Assembly (NCBI GenBank): GCA_003216295.1
Contig: QCJB01000002.1
Location: 1 to 64,000, forward strand
Origin: Prochlorococcus sp. AG-402-P16
Lineage (GTDB): Bacteria > Cyanobacteriota > Cyanobacteriia > PCC-6307 > Cyanobiaceae
Direction of reading: 5' to 3'
DNA length: 64,000 bases
Every line of letters begins with the position of its first letter. The stretch's first letter is position 1. Of this stretch, positions 1 to 8,376 are shown in pieces. The translations under genes were made by a program, and so were the position numbers. The notes beneath the pieces are model-generated. The model did not search any database, was not told the origin of the DNA, and saw nothing but the letters and a program-made list of their open reading frames with translations.

Positions 1-92
1 ATTTCCCCAAGAATATTGATATATCTATTGCAATTCCTACAATTAATTATACAGACTTCGTTAAATTCAAAATCAACTTAAAAACAATTTAA
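1..92 (+). CDS. 3' end of an unidentified protein (cut by window edge)
   Basis: An open frame enters the window and, read from base 3, encodes about 29 residues ending in ...KINLKTI before a TAA at 90-92. It alternates hydrophobic and polar residues and does not resemble the low-complexity read-through of the other two frames, one of which stops early. I do not recognise the family. It could be chance coding in an AT-rich leader, so this is a weak call. Confidence 0.35.
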   Translation, partial: FPKNIDISIAIPTINYTDFVKFKINLKTI

Positions 93-167
93 TAAGATGT
101 TGAAAGTATTATATTTTCCAGCTACCTTAATTCTATAAATTGAAGTTCAAATTTGACCCTATTTTGC

Positions 168-172
168 AGGAG
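168..172 (+). promoter_or_regulatory. ribosome binding site AGGAG that decides the gltA start
   Basis: A clean AGGAG lies 8 bases before an ATA codon at 181. No ATG, GTG or TTG is near enough to use it in the citrate synthase frame, and that frame has a TGA at 154-156. The next conventional start, TTG at 226, is more than 50 bases away and falls inside the conserved KPGLEGVP motif. The site therefore argues that translation starts at 181. Confidence 0.55.
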
Positions 173-180
173 CCAAAGCC

Positions 181-1335
181 ATAGATAACGAACAAAAAAC
201 AACTGATTTAATTCTTAAGCCAGGCTTGGAAGGAGTTCCTGTAACGAAATCAGGTATATGCGAGATCAATGGGACCGAGGGAAGGCTCAGCTACAGAGGT
301 TATCCAATACATGAGCTAGCCCAAAAAAGTAGTTTTCTAGAAACTGCGTTTCTGTTGATTTGGGGAGAACTTCCTAAAGCAAATGAACTAAACAAATTCG
401 AAGAAGATGTTCAGATGCATCGACGAGTTAGTTTTCGAATTAGAGATATGCTCAAGTGTTTTCCTGAGTCTGGGCATCCAATGGATGCTCTGCAAGCAAG
501 TGCTGCATCGCTGGGCCTGTTTTATTCTCGAAGAGCAATTGATGACCCAAAATATATCTACGATGCAGTAGTAAGGCTAATCGCAAAAATACCTACGATG
601 GTTGCGGCTTTTGAGCAAATAAGAAAAGGAGATGATCCAATTCAACCCCAGGATGATTTGCCTTATTCATCAAATTTTCTATATATGCTTACAGAGAGAG
701 AGCCAAATCCTCTCGCTGCAAGAGTTTTCGATAGATGCTTAATTCTTCATGCTGAGCATAGCCTCAATGCAAGCACGTTCAGCGCAAGAGTAACTGCAAG
801 CACATTGACGGATCCTTATGCAGTAGTGGCCTCTGCTGTAGGTACTTTAGCTGGTCCCCTTCATGGAGGAGCCAATGAAGACGTAATAGCAATGTTGGAA
901 GAAATTGGGACACCGGAAAAAGCCTCTTCATTCTTGAATGATGCAATTTCAAAAAAAAGAAAAATAATGGGTTTTGGGCATAGGGAATATCGTGTGAAAG
1001 ATCCTCGAGCAACAATTTTGCAAGCCTTTGCAGAGGAACTTTTCTTGACATTTGGTAAAGATGAAATGTATGAAGTAGCCAAAGAACTTGAAGAGGAAGC
1101 TATTTCCAGGCTTGGACCAAAAGGTATATACCCAAATGTTGACTTTTATTCTGGACTCGTTTACCGAAAGCTTGGTATCCCTCGAGATCTTTTCACACCA
1201 GTTTTTGCAATTTCAAGAGTTGCTGGTTGGTTGGCTCACTGGAGAGAACAACTCGGTGCAAATAGAATTTTCAGACCATCGCAAATTTATGAAGGAGCAA
1301 AAGTAAGAAATTGGCAACCACTTGAAAGCAGATAA
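181..1335 (+). CDS. gltA: citrate synthase, apparent ATA start
   Basis: Condenses acetyl-CoA and oxaloacetate to citrate, the entry of carbon to 2-oxoglutarate and nitrogen assimilation in cyanobacteria. Counting from ATA 181 (384 residues) the protein has HAEH near 190, LHGGANE with the active-site His near 228, GFGHREY with the second His near 267, and the catalytic Asp in NVDFYSG near 321. All are in place and the length fits type II bacterial enzymes. The conserved motif KPGLEGVP starts upstream of the first conventional start codon (TTG 226) and a Shine-Dalgarno sits 8 bases before ATA 181, so I chose 181. If ATA is not used, TTG 226 gives 369 residues and cuts the motif. It is followed 74 bases later by ndhA. 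Confidence 0.93.
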   Translation: MDNEQKTTDLILKPGLEGVPVTKSGICEINGTEGRLSYRGYPIHELAQKSSFLETAFLLIWGELPKANELNKFEEDVQMHRRVSFRIRDMLKCFPESGHPMDALQASAASLGLFYSRRAIDDPKYIYDAVVRLIAKIPTMVAAFEQIRKGDDPIQPQDDLPYSSNFLYMLTEREPNPLAARVFDRCLILHAEHSLNASTFSARVTASTLTDPYAVVASAVGTLAGPLHGGANEDVIAMLEEIGTPEKASSFLNDAISKKRKIMGFGHREYRVKDPRATILQAFAEELFLTFGKDEMYEVAKELEEEAISRLGPKGIYPNVDFYSGLVYRKLGIPRDLFTPVFAISRVAGWLAHWREQLGANRIFRPSQIYEGAKVRNWQPLESR

Positions 1336-1409
1336 TTTGCAATTTATTTGTTCGTTTTTAAAATTACCTCAAAATTCCACTAACCTAATCATTAGATAAA
1401 TTAAACGAA

Positions 1410-2528
1410 GTGACTTCAGGTATAGATCTTGAAATGAGTTTTACTCAAGGTCTTCAAAACCTTGGTTTATCTCATCAATTAGCACATCTTTTGTGGATAC
1501 CCCTACCAATGCTTTTAGTTTTGGTAGCAGCTGTTATTGGTGTACTAGTTACGGTTTGGCTCGAGAGAAAAATCTCAGCCGCAGCTCAACAGAGAATTGG
1601 ACCTGAATATGCAGGGGCACTGGGTATTCTTCAACCCATGGCAGATGGATTAAAGCTATTAGTAAAGGAAGACATTATTCCAGCAAGAGCAGATAGTTTC
1701 CTGTTCACAGTAGGTCCAATATTAGTTTTAGTTCCTGTAATTCTCTCTTGGTTGATAGTTCCATTTGGTCAAAATCTCTTAATCAGCAATGTTGGTATAG
1801 GCATATTTTTGTGGATTGCACTTAGCAGTATTCAACCTATTGGTTTGCTTATGAGTGGCTACTCCTCAAATAACAAATATTCATTGTTAGGAGGACTAAG
1901 AGCTGCAGCTCAATCAATTAGTTATGAAATCCCATTAGCGCTAGCGGTTTTAGCAGTAGTAATGATGAGCAATTCATTGAGTACTGTTGATATCGTTGAA
2001 CAACAAAATACTGCTGGTTTTCTAAGCTGGAATATCTGGAGACAACCTGTAGGTTTTATTATTTTTTGGATCTGTGCTTTAGCAGAATGCGAGAGACTAC
2101 CTTTTGATTTACCTGAAGCAGAAGAAGAGCTCGTAGCTGGTTATCAAACAGAATATGCAGGTATGAAATTTGCACTGTTTTACTTAGCAGGATACATAAA
2201 TCTTGTTTTATCAGCTTTATTAGTCTCTGTTCTTTATCTAGGCGGCTGGGGTTTTCCTATATCAATTGATTGGTTTTCATCATTAATTGGACTCTCAATA
2301 GAAAATCCATTAGTTCAAATAATTGCTGGTTCCATGGGAATTGTTATGACTGTTCTAAAAGCTTATTTACTAGTTTTTTTAGCAATTTTGTTGAGATGGA
2401 CTACTCCTAGGGTTCGTATTGATCAATTACTTGATTTAGGATGGAAGTTTCTTTTACCTATTTCCTTGGTCAATTTACTTGTAACAGCATCACTTAAATT
2501 AGTATTTCCAATGACTTTTGGTGGATAA
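1410..2528 (+). CDS. ndhA: NDH-1 subunit NdhA (NuoH type)
   Basis: Membrane subunit of the thylakoid NAD(P)H:plastoquinone oxidoreductase (NDH-1) that lines the quinone chamber and contacts the peripheral arm. The 372-residue product is strongly hydrophobic with about eight membrane helices. Its family signatures are [20 protein letters not shown] near residue 50 and [20 protein letters not shown] near 230, the acidic loop of the quinone site. The start is GTG 1410. It is the first gene of an ndhA-I-G-E cluster in the order usual for cyanobacteria and chloroplasts. No defect is seen. Confidence 0.97.
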   Translation: MTSGIDLEMSFTQGLQNLGLSHQLAHLLWIPLPMLLVLVAAVIGVLVTVWLERKISAAAQQRIGPEYAGALGILQPMADGLKLLVKEDIIPARADSFLFTVGPILVLVPVILSWLIVPFGQNLLISNVGIGIFLWIALSSIQPIGLLMSGYSSNNKYSLLGGLRAAAQSISYEIPLALAVLAVVMMSNSLSTVDIVEQQNTAGFLSWNIWRQPVGFIIFWICALAECERLPFDLPEAEEELVAGYQTEYAGMKFALFYLAGYINLVLSALLVSVLYLGGWGFPISIDWFSSLIGLSIENPLVQIIAGSMGIVMTVLKAYLLVFLAILLRWTTPRVRIDQLLDLGWKFLLPISLVNLLVTASLKLVFPMTFGG

Positions 2529-2638
2529 AAGAAAAGCAACACATTTACCTTTGACCTTAAGTAAAAGTACCTACACTTACTTGAAAAAAACTGTAGAATG
2601 ATTATTGTATTCAAAGGATGGTGGCAGTAAATTCTCAT

Positions 2639-3286
2639 ATGCTTGGTTTTCTTAAAAAAGTTGCTGAATATACCCAAGAAGCAGTTTCTGCCGCAAAATA
2701 TTTAGCTCAAGGTCTAGGAGTTACGTTCGATCATATGAAACGTAGGCCAGTCACTGTTCAGTATCCATATGAAAAATTAATTCCTTCAGAGAGATATAGA
2801 GGACGGATTCATTATGAATTTGATAAATGTATTGCTTGCGAGGTTTGTGTAAGGGTATGCCCAATTAATCTTCCAGTTGTTGATTGGGTAATGAATAAAG
2901 AAACAAAGAAAAAAGAATTGAGGAATTATTCGATAGATTTCGGAGCTTGCATCTTTTGTGGTAACTGCGTTGAGTACTGCCCCACAAATTGCCTTTCAAT
3001 GACTGAAGAATATGAACTTTCTGCATTTGATAGACATAGTCTTAATTACGATAATGTCGCTCTCGGAAGACTACCAACAAGTGTAACTTCGGACCCATCA
3101 GTGAAACCCCTTAGAGAATTAGCTTATTTACCCAAAGGCGTTATGGATCCTCATGAATTGCCTGCAAATAAAAAGAGAACGGGTAGTCTTCCTATTGACA
3201 TAGTAAAAAAACTCCAGAAAGAAAAAGTAGATGAAAACAATAATCAAACTGATATGGACTCAAAAAATTTAAATTCTTCTGATTAA
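2639..3286 (+). CDS. ndhI: NDH-1 iron-sulfur subunit NdhI
   Basis: Carries two [4Fe-4S] clusters that pass electrons through the peripheral arm of NDH-1 to plastoquinone. Two CxxCxxCxxxCP motifs are visible, with Cys at about 64, 67, 70, 74 and 104, 107, 110, 114 of a 215-residue protein. I chose ATG 2639 (MLGFLKKV) because family members start at this point; ATG 2618 would add seven residues and sits directly against its upstream AAAGG. The C-terminal 30 residues are charged and poorly conserved, as usual. The TAA stop shares its last base with the ndhG ATG, which suggests translational coupling. Confidence 0.96.
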   Translation: MLGFLKKVAEYTQEAVSAAKYLAQGLGVTFDHMKRRPVTVQYPYEKLIPSERYRGRIHYEFDKCIACEVCVRVCPINLPVVDWVMNKETKKKELRNYSIDFGACIFCGNCVEYCPTNCLSMTEEYELSAFDRHSLNYDNVALGRLPTSVTSDPSVKPLRELAYLPKGVMDPHELPANKKRTGSLPIDIVKKLQKEKVDENNNQTDMDSKNLNSSD

Positions 3287-3888
3287 TGAATCTCGCTTAT
3301 TCTGCTGAATTAATTTGCTTTTTAATTCTTAGTTCTATCATAGTCGCAGGAAGTTTAGCTGTTGTCTTATTAGAAAATATTGTTTACTCAGCATTTTTAT
3401 TGGGAGGAGTATTTATGGCGGTTGCAGGTTTATATCTTTTATTAAATGCAAGTTTTGTTGCTGCAGCACAAATTTTAGTATATGTAGGAGCAGTAAATGT
3501 CTTGATATTGTTTGCAATTATGTTGGTTAATAAAAAAGAAAAGTTAAAACCAATTGAGGGTCTTAAAACTCGAAAAATATTATCAGGTGCAATTTGTAGT
3601 GGATTATTAGTTTTATTATTACGTGTTAGCATAATCACTAAATGGAATATTCCCGGACCAGCGTCCATAGGAGAAAAAGCTACAGAAAGAATTGGGGAAC
3701 ATTTATTCACTGATTATTTATTACCTTTTGAATTAGCATCAATTTTATTATTAATGGCTATGATTGGAGCAATTGTTTTAGCAAGAAGAGATATTTCAAA
3801 TGAACCAAGCAAAATCAATGATTTTAATAATGGAAAATCATTAACTGAAAAGGAAATTCCTCTTCTTTCTGAAAATACCTTAAAATGA
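3286..3888 (+). CDS. ndhG: NDH-1 subunit NdhG (NuoJ type)
   Basis: Membrane subunit of NDH-1 next to NdhA. The product has 200 residues and about five membrane helices. The conserved central helix LVYVGAVNVLILFAIMLVN near residue 65 is the NuoJ-family signature. The C-terminal 30 residues are polar. Its ATG overlaps the ndhI stop by one base (TAATGA), the tightest link in the cluster. Confidence 0.95.
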   Translation: MNLAYSAELICFLILSSIIVAGSLAVVLLENIVYSAFLLGGVFMAVAGLYLLLNASFVAAAQILVYVGAVNVLILFAIMLVNKKEKLKPIEGLKTRKILSGAICSGLLVLLLRVSIITKWNIPGPASIGEKATERIGEHLFTDYLLPFELASILLLMAMIGAIVLARRDISNEPSKINDFNNGKSLTEKEIPLLSENTLK

Positions 3889-3921
3889 TAGTAACAATAT
3901 ACCTAAGATTTAATTACTGAG

Positions 3922-4251
3922 ATGTTTGAAAATTCTATTGGTCCTGTCCCACTTCAGGCATATTTAATAGTTGCTGCATTTCTTTTCTGCACTGGTGTTT
4001 GGGGGTTAATAAATAGTCGCAATGCTGTTCGAGTGTTAATGAGTATAGAATTGATGTTAAACGCAGTAAATATTAACCTTATGAGTTTTTCTTCATACAT
4101 AGATGGTTCTATCATTAGAGGACAAGTATTCTCCATTTTTGTTATCACTGTTGCAGCTGCCGAGGCAGCAGTCGGCCTAGCTATACTACTTTCATTATAC
4201 AGAAATAGAGTTACTATTGATATGGAAAGTTTTAACTTACTCAAGTGGTAG
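3922..4251 (+). CDS. ndhE: NDH-1 subunit NdhE (NuoK type)
   Basis: Small membrane subunit of NDH-1 in the proton pathway between NdhG and the antiporter-like subunits. The 109-residue protein has three membrane helices, the conserved Glu of the second helix in [15 protein letters not shown] near 45, and a further Glu in [13 protein letters not shown] near 80. Both are proton-path residues in the NuoK family. It lies 33 bases after ndhG and 9 bases before the NAD kinase gene, so these genes are probably co-transcribed. Confidence 0.96.
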   Translation: MFENSIGPVPLQAYLIVAAFLFCTGVWGLINSRNAVRVLMSIELMLNAVNINLMSFSSYIDGSIIRGQVFSIFVITVAAAEAAVGLAILLSLYRNRVTIDMESFNLLKW

Positions 4252-4260
4252 GCATTAGTA

Positions 4261-5166
4261 ATGACATCAAATCTGATCTGGATCTTATATAGGTCAGATA
4301 GTCAATCTGCATACGAAGAAACACTTAATTGTAAGAAGATAATTGAAAGTTATGGGAAAAAAGTTTTAATTTCCGAAATCGGTATACATACAAATAATAT
4401 TAATAATTTAATTACAGCATCTGATTTTCTACCTGAGATTGCTATCGTTTTAGGAGGAGATGGAACAGTTTTAAGAGCTGCTAGGTATTTATCTCCTAAA
4501 AAAATACCAATTTTAAGTTTTAATGTTGGAGGTAATCTGGGTTTTTTGACTCATGATCGGCAGATATTAAAACAAGAGGATTTCTGGGGAAGAGTATCAA
4601 ATAATAACTTCAATATACAAAAGAGAATGATGCTTGAAGCCTCAATATTTTCTAATAATAATAGAAACAGCAAAATTAAAAGATCATTTTTTGCCCTTAA
4701 TGATTTCTATTTTCGATCTTGCTCAGATGAAATCTCACCTACTTGCAGCCTTGAGCTTGAAATAGATGGTGAAGCCGTTGACAAGTACAAAGGTGATGGA
4801 CTGATTTTCTCTACTCCTACAGGCTCAACAGCTTACGCAATGGCAGCAGGAGGACCTATACTTCACCCTTCACTAGACGCAATTATAGTAAGTGCGATAT
4901 GTCCAATGAGTTTAGCCAGCCGACCTATCGTGGTTCCTCCTGAATCGGAATTAGTTATCAAACCCATAAAAGGTGAGAATCAGAAAATACAGTTATGGTT
5001 AGATGGGGCAAGTGGATGCCTGATAGAAACTAATGACCAATGTTTAATCAAGAGATCTAATCATTCAACTTTAATTATTATTTTAGATGAAAACCTTTCT
5101 TATTATAAAACAATTACTCAAAAACTTCACTGGGCTAGTAGCCTCAATAAAAATGCAATAAAATAA
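4261..5166 (+). CDS. nadK: NAD kinase
   Basis: Phosphorylates NAD to NADP, the acceptor of photosynthetic electron flow. The 301-residue protein has the family GGDGT motif in IVLGGDGTVLRAARY near 64-78, GNLGFLTH near 98, the conserved DGLIFSTPTGSTAYAMAAGG block near 178, and LASRPIVVPPESE near 218. The ATG at 4261 follows ndhE by 9 bases. Cyanobacteria often have two NAD kinases; only this one is in the window. Placement behind NDH-1 genes fits supply of pyridine nucleotides (inference). Confidence 0.95.
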   Translation: MTSNLIWILYRSDSQSAYEETLNCKKIIESYGKKVLISEIGIHTNNINNLITASDFLPEIAIVLGGDGTVLRAARYLSPKKIPILSFNVGGNLGFLTHDRQILKQEDFWGRVSNNNFNIQKRMMLEASIFSNNNRNSKIKRSFFALNDFYFRSCSDEISPTCSLELEIDGEAVDKYKGDGLIFSTPTGSTAYAMAAGGPILHPSLDAIIVSAICPMSLASRPIVVPPESELVIKPIKGENQKIQLWLDGASGCLIETNDQCLIKRSNHSTLIIILDENLSYYKTITQKLHWASSLNKNAIK

Positions 5167-5169
5167 ACT

Positions 5170-5670
5170 ATGGGGATAGAAATAGAGAGAAGATTTTTAG
5201 TTGAAAATGAAGATTGGAAATCTCTAGTAATAAATAGAGAAAAGCTTAGTCAAGGGTATTTAAATTCAAATATAGATGAATGGACTGTTCGAGTTAGAAT
5301 CATAGATAAAGAGAAAAGTTTTATAACTTTAAAGTCTTCTTTAGATGGATTTACAAATCATGAATTTGAATATCCACTCCCAATTAAAGATGCAATTCAA
5401 TTGTTAGATCTATCAGAAAATAAACTGATTAAAACCCGATATAGTTTGAATATTAATGGAAAATCATGGGTAGTTGACTCTTTTGAAGATTTTAATGACT
5501 CTCTAACGATTGCTGAAATTGAATTAGAGTCTGAATTGGAAGAAATAGACGTTCCATCATGGTGCGGACAAGAAATAACTGGAATCAAATCACTCAGTAA
5601 TGCTTCTCTAGCAAAAATACCCATATCAATACTTGCAATAAAAGATCGGATAAAAGCTAAAGATCCTTAG
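5170..5670 (+). CDS. CYTH-domain (triphosphate tunnel) protein
   Basis: Small CYTH/TTM-fold protein of 166 residues, three bases after the NAD kinase stop. Family members hydrolyse tripolyphosphate or other triphosphates, or make cAMP; the substrate here is unknown. The N-terminal signature is EIERRFLV at residues 4-11, where the classical ExExK has Arg instead of Lys, a variant I believe is common in bacterial CYTH proteins. Further tunnel motifs are TVRVRI near 39, FITLKS near 51, and EIELESELEE near 117. The C-terminal YxxxxLA motif is replaced by NASLAKIP. Tight coupling to nadK suggests a role in nucleotide or polyphosphate metabolism (inference). Confidence 0.85.
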   Translation: MGIEIERRFLVENEDWKSLVINREKLSQGYLNSNIDEWTVRVRIIDKEKSFITLKSSLDGFTNHEFEYPLPIKDAIQLLDLSENKLIKTRYSLNINGKSWVVDSFEDFNDSLTIAEIELESELEEIDVPSWCGQEITGIKSLSNASLAKIPISILAIKDRIKAKDP

Positions 5671-5744
5671 AAACCAAGCCGACTATCCTTTAGATTGTCT
5701 TTATAATTCTTCTAAGCTTGATCAGCTGCCTATGCATCCTTTGC

Positions 5745-5750
5745 AGGAGG
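5745..5750 (+). promoter_or_regulatory. strong AGGAGG ribosome binding site for the 49-residue ORF
   Basis: A perfect AGGAGG lies six bases before ATG 5757. It is stronger than the sites before most genes here and fixes the start at 5757 rather than the upstream in-frame TTG at 5718, which would read through it. Confidence 0.7.
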
Positions 5751-5756
5751 TTTAAT

Positions 5757-5906
5757 ATGTATGGCCTTTACGATAAAGATGGTGTTCTTCGCTTCACTTG
5801 CTCAGACAGAGATGCCTGCATTGCCTATGCCAAATTATTTGATTTGTCATCAATTGAATTTTCTCTAATGGCCTTAGCCGAGATTAAAGAAGACGAAAAT
5901 ATTTAA
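5757..5906 (+). CDS. small conserved-looking protein, 49 residues
   Basis: Encodes 49 residues starting MYGLYDKDGVLRFTCSDRDA and ending in an acidic EIKEDENI tail. It has no membrane segment and looks like a small soluble alpha/beta protein, with DKDGVLRF as a possible beta hairpin. I believe similar short proteins occur in other marine picocyanobacteria but do not know a function. The very good ribosome binding site supports real translation. It lies convergent to the LuxR-type regulator with only four bases between the stops. Confidence 0.75.
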   Translation: MYGLYDKDGVLRFTCSDRDACIAYAKLFDLSSIEFSLMALAEIKEDENI

Positions 5907-5910
5907 TCGT

Positions 5911-6183
5911 TTATGAATCTGTTTCATCTGGTAGTGAACAGCAATTAAAACCATCTCGACAGATCTTCCCATGATCCATTGCCCAATTTAATAAAGCCAC
6001 TCTATTTTTAGAACCTGTTTTAGTAAACATATTACTCACATGATTATCTACAGTTCTTTTACTAATTGTAAGCTTTTCAGCAATTTCTTGATTTGTAAGT
6101 CCATCTGCTACTAATTCAATAATCTCCATTTCCCTTGCCGAGAGGCCCATATGGGATGAATTAGCGATCTCACCTGTAAACAT
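5911..6183 (-). CDS. small LuxR-type regulator, PedR-like
   Basis: A 90-residue protein that is almost only a LuxR/FixJ helix-turn-helix: LSAREMEIIELVADGLTNQE near 14-33, then IAEKLTISKRTVDNHVSNMF with the recognition helix. There is no receiver domain. The C-terminal tail has three cysteines at about 75, 81 and 82 (KICRDGFNCC). This layout matches PedR of Synechocystis, whose Cys-dependent dimer is controlled by thioredoxin and so by photosynthetic electron flow. I chose ATG 6183 over TTG 6198. It is divergent from metF, with about 85 bases between the starts. Family assignment is firm; the PedR identity is inference. Confidence 0.85.
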   Translation of the reverse strand: MFTGEIANSSHMGLSAREMEIIELVADGLTNQEIAEKLTISKRTVDNHVSNMFTKTGSKNRVALLNWAMDHGKICRDGFNCCSLPDETDS

Positions 6184-6267
6184 TACCCACACTCTCAACT
6201 CATTAATTAATACTACTTAGATTAGGGCCTTTAATCACCGATAGTAATTATCTAGTAAAAAAGACAT

Positions 6268-7149
6268 GTGAAATCTAAACTTCAAAATCGACTCGAATCT
6301 GGTTTATCAGCTATTACGGCTGAAATCATGCCTCCTCGAGGAGGTGATACATCTTTGGCTCTTTCAAAAGCCCTTACTTTAACTGGACTTATTCATGGAT
6401 TTAATGTTACGGATGGTAGCCGAGCAATTATGAGAATGAGCAGCCTTGCCTTATGCAAGCTGCTTTTAGAAGCAAATCTGGATCCTATTCTGCAACTATC
6501 TTGCAGAGATAGAAATCGAATCGCATTACAAGCTGAATTACTCGGTGCTCATGCTTTAGGTATCAAAAATATTCTTTGTTTAACTGGTGATCCTGTGCGA
6601 GTTGGGGATCAATTCAAGGCCAAATCAGTTCAAGATCTCAACTCCATAGAACTTATTAATCAAGTTACATCACTTAACAAAGGAATAGATCCTGTATCTG
6701 GTTTTTTACCTGATGGCCCCACAAATTTGTTTGCTGGAGCAGCCGCAGATCCAAATTGCAGAGGATTTGATGGTTTGAGAAGAAGAATAGAGCTCAAAAA
6801 AGAGGCAGGCGCAAATTTTTTGCAAACTCAAATGGTAATGGATCCCAAAGTACTTGAAAAATTTTGTAAGAAAATAGCAGAGCCAATAAAAATTCCTGTT
6901 TTAGCAGGTGTTTTTCTACTCAAATCAGCAAAAAATGCTCAATTCATTAATCGAGTAGTTCCAGGAGCATGCATACCTAGATCAATTATTTCAAGACTTG
7001 AGGTTGCTTCTAACCCTATTGATGAAGGAATATCAATTGCGGCAGAACAAGTCAGAAGTTTTTTAACAATTGCTCAAGGGGTTCACATAATGGCAGTTAA
7101 AGCTGAACAACAAATACCAATAATCTTAGATAGAGCAAGAATTAATTAG
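6268..7149 (+). CDS. metF: 5,10-methylenetetrahydrofolate reductase
   Basis: Reduces methylene-THF to methyl-THF for methionine synthesis, with FAD as cofactor. The 293-residue protein has the N-terminal AEIMPPRGGD with the catalytic Glu, NVTDGSRAIMRMS near 47, ILCLTGDPVRVGDQ near 105, and GANFLQTQMVMD near 185. Length is normal for the bacterial enzyme. The start is GTG 6268. Its 3' end overlaps the convergent nucleotidyltransferase gene by 8 bases. Confidence 0.92.
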   Translation: MKSKLQNRLESGLSAITAEIMPPRGGDTSLALSKALTLTGLIHGFNVTDGSRAIMRMSSLALCKLLLEANLDPILQLSCRDRNRIALQAELLGAHALGIKNILCLTGDPVRVGDQFKAKSVQDLNSIELINQVTSLNKGIDPVSGFLPDGPTNLFAGAAADPNCRGFDGLRRRIELKKEAGANFLQTQMVMDPKVLEKFCKKIAEPIKIPVLAGVFLLKSAKNAQFINRVVPGACIPRSIISRLEVASNPIDEGISIAAEQVRSFLTIAQGVHIMAVKAEQQIPIILDRARIN

Positions 7150-8320
7150 TAGTACTAATAAGATCTGTGCCAAGCAATTCAGCCATTGCTTTTTGTTGAG
7201 GTGAAGGCTCACCTAAATCTTGCCTTCGAGCATCAGTTATCAACCAATCTAGTGCGGCCTCTTGTAAGTCAAAATGATCACCTTCTTTTCCAACGCAATA
7301 TCTCCCAAATACCAACTTTTCAACTAGCTGCACCCCAGGACCAATTAGCGAGTAATCAAATATTATTGAATTATCAATTGTTGCCCCTTCACAGATGCAG
7401 CAACTTGGTCCAATCATGGAGGGACCAATAATAGTTACTCCATCTTCAATTCTTGTCATCCCTCCTACATAAATTGGTCCTTTCACATTAATTTTATCCC
7501 AATTCGCAGCAACATTTAAACCTGTGTAAATACCTGGCCTTATCTGCTTTCCTGGTATTTCAACTTGACGAACATGACCTTTAAGAACATTTCTAATTGC
7601 TCTCCAATAATCGGGCACCTTACCTATATCAACCCATTCAAAATCCATTGGCAAAGCAAAAAAAGGTGCTCCTTTTTCTACAAGTTTTGGGAACAAATCG
7701 GAGCCAATATCAAAGGGTTTACCTGAGGGAATATAATCAAATATTTCTGGCTCAAACAAATAAATTCCAGTATTAATAGTATCTCCCAAAGCATTATCGA
7801 GTGAAGGCTTTTCTTGAAAAGCCTTCACTCGATCATCCTCATCTGATACAACAACACCATAACTACTTACTTGGTCTTTTGAAACTCGCTTTGTGATCAA
7901 ACTAGCTAGTGCTCCTTTCTCTTTATGTCGTTTCACCGCCTCAGTCAAATCTAAATCTATTAGTGCATCTCCACACAAAACTACAAAAGTATCGTCGAAA
8001 AACTTTTGAAAATCTTGAATCTTTTTAAGACCGCCCGCTGATCCCAGCGCATCTCCAATTAATTCGCCATCTTCAATACGACCTTCAAAACTGTAAGCAA
8101 TTTCCACTCCAAATCTCTGTCCATCACGAAAATAATTTTCTATCTCTTCTGCCAAATGTGAGACATTTACCATAACCTCAGTAAAACCATGCTCCTTAAG
8201 GAGTTCCAACAGAAACTCCATAACGGGTTTCTGCAAGATAGGTATCATTGGCTTTGGAATCACATGAGTGATCGGCTGAACTCGGGTACCCTTCCCAGCC
8301 GCAAGGATCATCGCCTTCAT
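7142..8320 (-). CDS. NDP-sugar pyrophosphorylase (mannose-1-phosphate guanylyltransferase-like)
   Basis: Forms an NDP-sugar from a sugar 1-phosphate and an NTP. The N-terminal 240 residues are a nucleotidyltransferase domain with MILAAGKGTRVQPITHVIPK at 4-23, VVLCGDALIDLDLTE near 118, and a product-site INTGIYLFEPE near 183. The C-terminal part has hexapeptide-like repeats (MTRIEDGVTIIGPSMIGPSC) expected for a left-handed beta helix. Related cyanobacterial proteins are annotated as mannose-1-phosphate guanylyltransferases; base and sugar cannot be read from sequence. The likely role is cell-surface polysaccharide or glycolipid precursors. Confidence 0.88.
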   Translation of the reverse strand: MKAMILAAGKGTRVQPITHVIPKPMIPILQKPVMEFLLELLKEHGFTEVMVNVSHLAEEIENYFRDGQRFGVEIAYSFEGRIEDGELIGDALGSAGGLKKIQDFQKFFDDTFVVLCGDALIDLDLTEAVKRHKEKGALASLITKRVSKDQVSSYGVVVSDEDDRVKAFQEKPSLDNALGDTINTGIYLFEPEIFDYIPSGKPFDIGSDLFPKLVEKGAPFFALPMDFEWVDIGKVPDYWRAIRNVLKGHVRQVEIPGKQIRPGIYTGLNVAANWDKINVKGPIYVGGMTRIEDGVTIIGPSMIGPSCCICEGATIDNSIIFDYSLIGPGVQLVEKLVFGRYCVGKEGDHFDLQEAALDWLITDARRQDLGEPSPQQKAMAELLGTDLISTTN

Positions 8321-8376
8321 AGGCGCTTTAACCGAAGCTAAGTAAGGCCAACATAGACTGCAGACTCCACAAAGAG

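Noticed and set aside
779..1306. Three open frames on both strands inside gltA
   Set aside because: They lie fully inside citrate synthase, have low-complexity or Leu/His-rich text and no domain; they are shadows of the real frame.
2618..2638. Longer ndhI from ATG 2618
   Set aside because: The upstream AAAGG is directly against the ATG, with no spacing, and homologues start with the residues coded from 2639.
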